Shown one piece after another: positions 60,318-64,000 of a stretch of 64,000 nucleotides of DNA (positions are counted from its first letter, which is position 1; each line of letters opens with the position of its first letter). The position numbers and the translations under genes were made by a program. The stretch is taken from NCBI RefSeq assembly GCF_035920345.1, contig NZ_CP109149.1, positions 1,116,001 through 1,180,000 of the forward strand, written 5' to 3'. The notes below the pieces were generated by a model that was not told where the DNA came from, ran no database searches, and worked only from the letters and a program-made list of their open reading frames with translations. The stretch comes from Nocardia vinacea. GTDB lineage: Bacteria > Actinomycetota > Actinomycetes > Mycobacteriales > Mycobacteriaceae.

Positions 60318-61988
60318 TCAGACGGTCAGTGATCGGCTCAGTGCCGGTTCGAGATCTTCGTGCAGGACACCCTCGATGCGATCCCCCAGGAACGCCGCCC
60401 GCATCGAGCTGCGCTGGACCTTGCCGCTGGTGGTGTGATGCACCGAACGGGTTTCTACGAGAACGACATTCGGCGCGGGCACATCGAACCCTCGGGCGAC
60501 CGCGATTTTGATCGCCGAGGTCAGCTCGTTGAGTGTGGCGTCGCCCAGCAGTGCCTTCTTGATGCCATGCAGCACGACCATTCGTTCCCGGCCCCCCGCG
60601 TCGACGGATACGGCGACGCCGACGCTGCCGGCGAGTGCCGGATGCAGCTCGCCCACCAGTTCCTCGACGTCCTGGGGATAGAGGTTGCGGCCGTTGATGA
60701 TCAGCAGATCCTTGAGCCGACCGGCGACGAACAGCTCCTCGTCGTGCCGCAGACCGAGATCACCGGTGCGCAGGAACGGCCCCTCGGTGCCGATGTGCGC
60801 GTCGAAGGTCTCGCGGGTCTCGTCGGGACGGTTCCAATAGCCGGCCGCAACACTCTCGCCGCGAATCCAGATCTCGCCGACAGTGTTGTCCGGCACCTGT
60901 TTGCGCGTGTGCGGGTCGACAATGCGGATGTCGAGACCGCGCGCCGCGCGTCCGCAGCTAACGAGCCGGGTATCGCGTCCGGCGTCGAGGTAGACCGGTG
61001 CCGCGTCGATCCGTCCGTAGCTGGCGAGCAGCGTCACCTCCGCCAGGCCGTAGGCCGGCACGAATGCCGTGGGCTGCAATCCTGCGACCGCGAACCGCTC
61101 GTTTACCGCCGCCACGGTCCGTTCGCGAACCGGCTCGGCGCCGCACAACGCGGACCGCAGACTGCTGAGATCGAGATCTGCCAGCTGCTCGTCGGTTACT
61201 CGGCGCACGATCAGGTCATATGCGAAATTCGGCGCGCCGGTGTAAGTTGCTCGATACTTGCTGATGGCCTGCAGCCAGCGCACTGGACGCTTGAGGAATG
61301 TCATCGGCGACATGAACACCAGATTCCCGCCGGAGTACACCGCCCCGAGCAAAAAGCCGATCAGGCCCATGTCGTGGAAGTGCGGGATCCAGGCGACACC
61401 GGTCGCGGTATCGTCCAGCCCGCCACCGACGGCGATGGCCGCCTCGTTGTGCATAAGATTGCCGTGCGTCACGACGACGCCCTTCGGGGTGCCCGTCGAT
61501 CCCGAGGTGTATTGCAGGAATGCGATCGTCCCGGAGTCGATATCGGGCATCTGCCAGGCGTCGGGGTCGCCGAGCGGGCCGTCGGTGGCGGCGACGACCG
61601 CGGTTGTGGTCGCCGCGACCAGTGGCTGGAACTGGGTGGTCGTGAGCACCAACCGGGCGCCGGAGTCCGCGATTATGCCCGCTAGCCGGTCGGCGCTGCG
61701 CTCGTAGTTCGGCAGCGGCGCGGGAACGGCCACGACACCGGCATACAGGCAGCCGAGAAATGCCCGCAGAAACGCCATACCGTCCTGGTAGAGGAGCACA
61801 ACGGGCTGCGCCGACTCCGGACGATCGGCCAACCAAGCGGCCACGGCCCTGGCGTCGCGATCGAGTTCGCGGTAGCTGACGATCTCCTCGATGAGCTCGC
61901 GACCGGCCTCACGCAGGTAGGTGTAGGACCTCGTATCCTCGTATTCGCATACTTGCTGCCGGACGTGGTGGACGTAACTCGGCTGCAT
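60318..61988 (-). CDS. Fatty acyl-AMP ligase (FAAL)
   Basis: 556 residues. Adenylation motifs: YTSGSTGTPKGVVVTH, AYGLAEVTLLA and GRLKDLLIINGRNLYPQDVE. The latter two are in the form typical of FAALs, which load fatty acids as acyl-AMP onto carrier proteins without CoA, as in mycobacterial FadD32-type systems. The start is ATG 61988 (MQPSYVHHV); the upstream open frame is not coding-like. First gene of the FAAL-ACP-PKS operon, with its promoter in 61989-62129. Confidence 0.92.
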   Translation of the reverse strand: MQPSYVHHVRQQVCEYEDTRSYTYLREAGRELIEEIVSYRELDRDARAVAAWLADRPESAQPVVLLYQDGMAFLRAFLGCLYAGVVAVPAPLPNYERSADRLAGIIADSGARLVLTTTQFQPLVAATTTAVVAATDGPLGDPDAWQMPDIDSGTIAFLQYTSGSTGTPKGVVVTHGNLMHNEAAIAVGGGLDDTATGVAWIPHFHDMGLIGFLLGAVYSGGNLVFMSPMTFLKRPVRWLQAISKYRATYTGAPNFAYDLIVRRVTDEQLADLDLSSLRSALCGAEPVRERTVAAVNERFAVAGLQPTAFVPAYGLAEVTLLASYGRIDAAPVYLDAGRDTRLVSCGRAARGLDIRIVDPHTRKQVPDNTVGEIWIRGESVAAGYWNRPDETRETFDAHIGTEGPFLRTGDLGLRHDEELFVAGRLKDLLIINGRNLYPQDVEELVGELHPALAGSVGVAVSVDAGGRERMVVLHGIKKALLGDATLNELTSAIKIAVARGFDVPAPNVVLVETRSVHHTTSGKVQRSSMRAAFLGDRIEGVLHEDLEPALSRSLTV

Positions 61989-62129
61989 ACTGTGTATTCC
62001 TTCGGGGAGAGGCGACATCGGGACTACATATGACTGTCGTCGCTCCGCCCCGCCGAAAGTAGGAACCTCAGGGATCGCCCGGCAAACCCGAGGGGTGGGC
62101 AATTTTCCACCCAGGGTGCCCACACAGCA

Positions 62130-62366
62130 GTGTGGCGCCCGGTGACCGGAGGTGAGGTCGACACCTACGACGGCAATACGCGGCGCAGGCTGCTGGTGAA
62201 GCCGGGGGTCACAGGTCTGTGGCAGGTGAGTGGACGCTCGGATCTATCGCTCGAGGATGCGGTGCGCCTCGATCTGTCCTATGTCGAGAACTGGTCGATG
62301 ATCCTGGATCTGCTGTTGATCGCCAAGACGATCGGCGCGGTCGCGCGCGGGGAGGGTGCGTACTGA
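62130..62366 (+). pseudogene. C-terminal remnant of a bacterial sugar transferase
   Basis: About 78 residues reading [20 protein letters not shown] then [32 protein letters not shown] and ending VARGEGAY. This is the C-terminal end of the WcaJ/undecaprenyl-phosphate sugar phosphotransferase family (PF02397), normally about 450-500 residues. The membrane helices and most of the catalytic domain are absent upstream, where the FAAL promoter begins. A complete protein cannot be made, so this is a truncated remnant left by deletion or insertion. Confidence 0.8.
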
Positions 62367-62369
62367 GAC

Positions 62370-63032
62370 TCAGCTGGGGCGGCGGGCCGGGAATTCGGCG
62401 GCGAGTTCGGCGAATACCGCGGTATTCAGCGCGAAGGCCCGCTGTCCTTCGTCGAGCACCCGGCGGCGTTCGAGATCGTCGAGCGGCAATTGGTCGAGCA
62501 GACCGCGGTATTCGCGTTTGAAGGCCGCCGGATTGCCGAGCGCGTCGAAGACGTAGAAGCGCACACCGTCGCCGCGATGCGGGAGATTCCACAACTTCTC
62601 GGCGGTCCCCCGGATGACCTGGCCGCCCGAGAGGTCACCGAGATAGCGGGTGTAGTGGTGCGCGATGTACCCGGCGGGCCACTCGCGGGCGCATTCGTCT
62701 ATGCGGGCGGCGTAGGCGGCCGTGGCGGGCAGCGCTTCGAGGGCGTCGCGCCAGTCGGTGCCGATGAGGTGCGCGAGGTCGCGTTCCAGTTCCGCGGTCC
62801 TGGCCAGTTCGGTACGGATGAACGGACCCGCGATCGGATCGTCGGCCAGGGCGTCCCAGCGGTCTTCCAAGGCGTGGTAGATGAACCAGAGTTGGGCGGT
62901 GTAGCGGTGGTAGGAGTCGATGCCGAGTTCGCCGCCGAGCATGTCACTGATGAACGAGGAGTTCTCCGCCTCTTCGTGCCGCCGTGCGGTGGCGGTGCGG
63001 ATCGCCGTGGAGAACGGGACCGTATCCGACAT
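62370..63032 (-). CDS. hmuO: Biliverdin-producing heme oxygenase
   Basis: 220 residues of the HmuO/HO-1 family. The proximal heme ligand is His19 (ARRHEEAENSSF). The distal helix carries YLGDLSGGQ, needed for oxygen activation, and AFALNTAVFAEL closes the fold. It cleaves heme to biliverdin, iron and CO, and is used for iron recovery from heme. It overlaps nothing and appears monocistronic. The sequence begins MSDTVPFS with no exported signal. Confidence 0.95.
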   Translation of the reverse strand: MSDTVPFSTAIRTATARRHEEAENSSFISDMLGGELGIDSYHRYTAQLWFIYHALEDRWDALADDPIAGPFIRTELARTAELERDLAHLIGTDWRDALEALPATAAYAARIDECAREWPAGYIAHHYTRYLGDLSGGQVIRGTAEKLWNLPHRGDGVRFYVFDALGNPAAFKREYRGLLDQLPLDDLERRRVLDEGQRAFALNTAVFAELAAEFPARRPS

Positions 63033-63133
63033 TTCTGAACCACCTCACCGATGCCGACCGGGGCCGCAACAGCTTTGGGCACCCTAACTAATCGGTATAA
63101 CCATACCGGCTGTCCCTGGCAGCTACCTGTGCA

Positions 63134-64000
63134 TCATGATCGACGGCCGGATTCGCGACGCCCCGGGTGGCGCGGGAGCCGGCGTATGCGCACGATGACC
63201 GGCCGGCGGATCGAGCCGAATCGGCTCAGGATGCGCGGCCTGCGCACAGTGCGGTCGAACCACTCGCCGAGGGTGACGCCCGCTGCCAGCGCGCAACCGA
63301 CGCCGACCGCCGCGAGCACCTGATTGGCTCCGATCAGCAGCTCGTCGTTGAGCAGGGCATAGAGCCCGCGATACACCTTCAGCCCCGGCAGCAGCGGGGT
63401 GATGCCCGCGAGCGCGACGACCAGCGGGGGAGTCAGCGCCCGCCGCGCCATCAGACCACCGGCCAGACCGACCAGCGTCGCGGCGACTGCGGAGGAGATC
63501 ACCGGACCGAAGCCGAGATGCTGTACGAGCAGAAAAGAGATGGTGCCCGCGGCACCGCCGAATGCGGCCGCGGCGAGCGCGCGACGCTCGGCGTAGCAGG
63601 CGAGTGCGAAGGCCAGTGCGGCCACCGCACCGGCCGCGATCTTGATCGGCAGATCGGTGATATCGCGGCTGGAGGTCAGATAGACCGGCGGGATCGTGGC
63701 GCCGAGGATATCGCCGACCCGCAGTGCCATCGCGATGCCCGCGATAATGCCGCCGGTCATCATCATGACCTCGAGCATGCGGGCGGTCGCGGTGATCGGC
63801 GCGCCGGTTATCGCATCCTCCACCGCGCCGACCAGCTGCAATCCACTGAGCAGCACGGTGATTCCGGCCGCGATGACCAGTGTCGGGTCGACATCGATAT
63901 GCAGGGTCGCAGCCAGGGTGGCCAGCAGCAGCGCCGGTGTCGCCGCGACGGCGCCGCCTACCACATGCTGGAAGAAGAACGGCAGACCGTAGCGATTCAG
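63134..64000 (-). CDS. ThrE-type threonine/serine exporter, cut by the window end
   Basis: The frame stays open to the last base, so the N-terminal part is outside the window. What is visible (about 288 residues) has repeated hydrophobic helices: TLVIAAGITVLLSGLQLVGA, EVMMMTGGIIAGIAMAL, AAGAVAALAFALACY, and GITPLLPGLKVYRGLYAL. This matches the second (ThrE_2-like) half of the threonine/serine exporter family. A basic C-terminal tail (RRPRILSRFGSIRRP) is cytoplasmic. Amino-acid export is the family role; the substrate is not shown. Confidence 0.88.
   Translation of the reverse strand: MNRYGLPFFFQHVVGGAVAATPALLLATLAATLHIDVDPTLVIAAGITVLLSGLQLVGAVEDAITGAPITATARMLEVMMMTGGIIAGIAMALRVGDILGATIPPVYLTSSRDITDLPIKIAAGAVAALAFALACYAERRALAAAAFGGAAGTISFLLVQHLGFGPVISSAVAATLVGLAGGLMARRALTPPLVVALAGITPLLPGLKVYRGLYALLNDELLIGANQVLAAVGVGCALAAGVTLGEWFDRTVRRPRILSRFGSIRRPVIVRIRRLPRHPGRRESGRRS

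Noticed and set aside
1..64000. CRISPR arrays, tRNA/rRNA genes, intact insertion sequences, prophage genes
   Set aside because: Looked for regular spaced repeats, CCA-ended cloverleaf sequences, transposases and phage structural genes by eye; none could be supported.

Overview
The window looks like the chromosome of a mycolic-acid actinobacterium, most likely Nocardia or a close relative. It is uniformly GC-rich, with GTG/TTG starts and many 4-bp start/stop overlaps. Gene content fits that group: 3-ketosteroid 9-alpha-hydroxylase, KstD-like flavoproteins, a cutinase, a fused fatty acyl-CoA reductase, GAF-ANTAR regulators and an FAAL-polyketide synthase locus. I saw no rRNA, tRNA, CRISPR array, intact insertion sequence or phage genes. 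The species call is inference from gene content only.

Layout. 0-6.5 kb: a giant TPR-CHAT (caspase-like) protein divergent from two small genes, probably a conflict or cell-death module. 6.7-16.3 kb: a minus-strand operon of three short-chain dehydrogenases and a KstD-like flavoprotein, divergent from a luciferase-like monooxygenase operon (SDR, alpha/beta hydrolase, VOC protein), then a SRPBCC gene and a TetR/SnoaL pair with clear inverted-repeat operators. 16.4-22.4 kb: a TRAP-TAXI uptake system, an IclR regulator, and an SDR/DapB-fold gene pair. 22.5-25.9 kb: small metabolic and hypothetical genes. 25-30 kb: an operon for steroid ring degradation (HsaB-like flavin reductase, KshA, a small Cys-rich protein, KshB, HsaC-like dioxygenase, nitronate monooxygenase) divergent from an IclR regulator. 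31-36.4 kb: acyl-CoA dehydrogenase, a divergent stand-alone hemC, PadR, a stand-alone ribBA, and an expansin-like protein.

36.4-45 kb: a TetR plus FAD-dehydrogenase pair, a zinc alcohol dehydrogenase, a cutinase preceded by a perfect 18-bp stem-loop, a 5'-nucleotidase-type lipoprotein, and a fused fatty acyl-CoA reductase. 45-53 kb: three GAF-ANTAR proteins, an ECF sigma factor, a decayed gene remnant, a Tat-exported amine-oxidase-fold flavoprotein, a TetR, and a polysaccharide pyruvyltransferase-like protein. 53-62 kb: an orphan trpB, an unknown protein, and a three-gene assembly line (fatty acyl-AMP ligase, ACP, and a KS-AT-ACP-alpha-oxoamine synthase megasynthase). 62-64 kb: a sugar-transferase remnant, a heme oxygenase, and a ThrE-type exporter cut by the window edge.

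Two observations stand out. First, one operator-like sequence (consensus about ATGCCTAnTaGAAATAyTTC) recurs before the LLM operon, the hsaB-kshA operon, its divergent iclR gene, padR and ribBA. It links flavin-dependent steroid chemistry to riboflavin supply in one local regulon, plausibly under the IclR or PadR protein. Second, the FAAL-ACP-PKS locus ends in a PLP-dependent alpha-oxoamine synthase domain with no thioesterase and no reductive domains, which predicts a lipidic alpha-aminoketone whose structure I cannot name.
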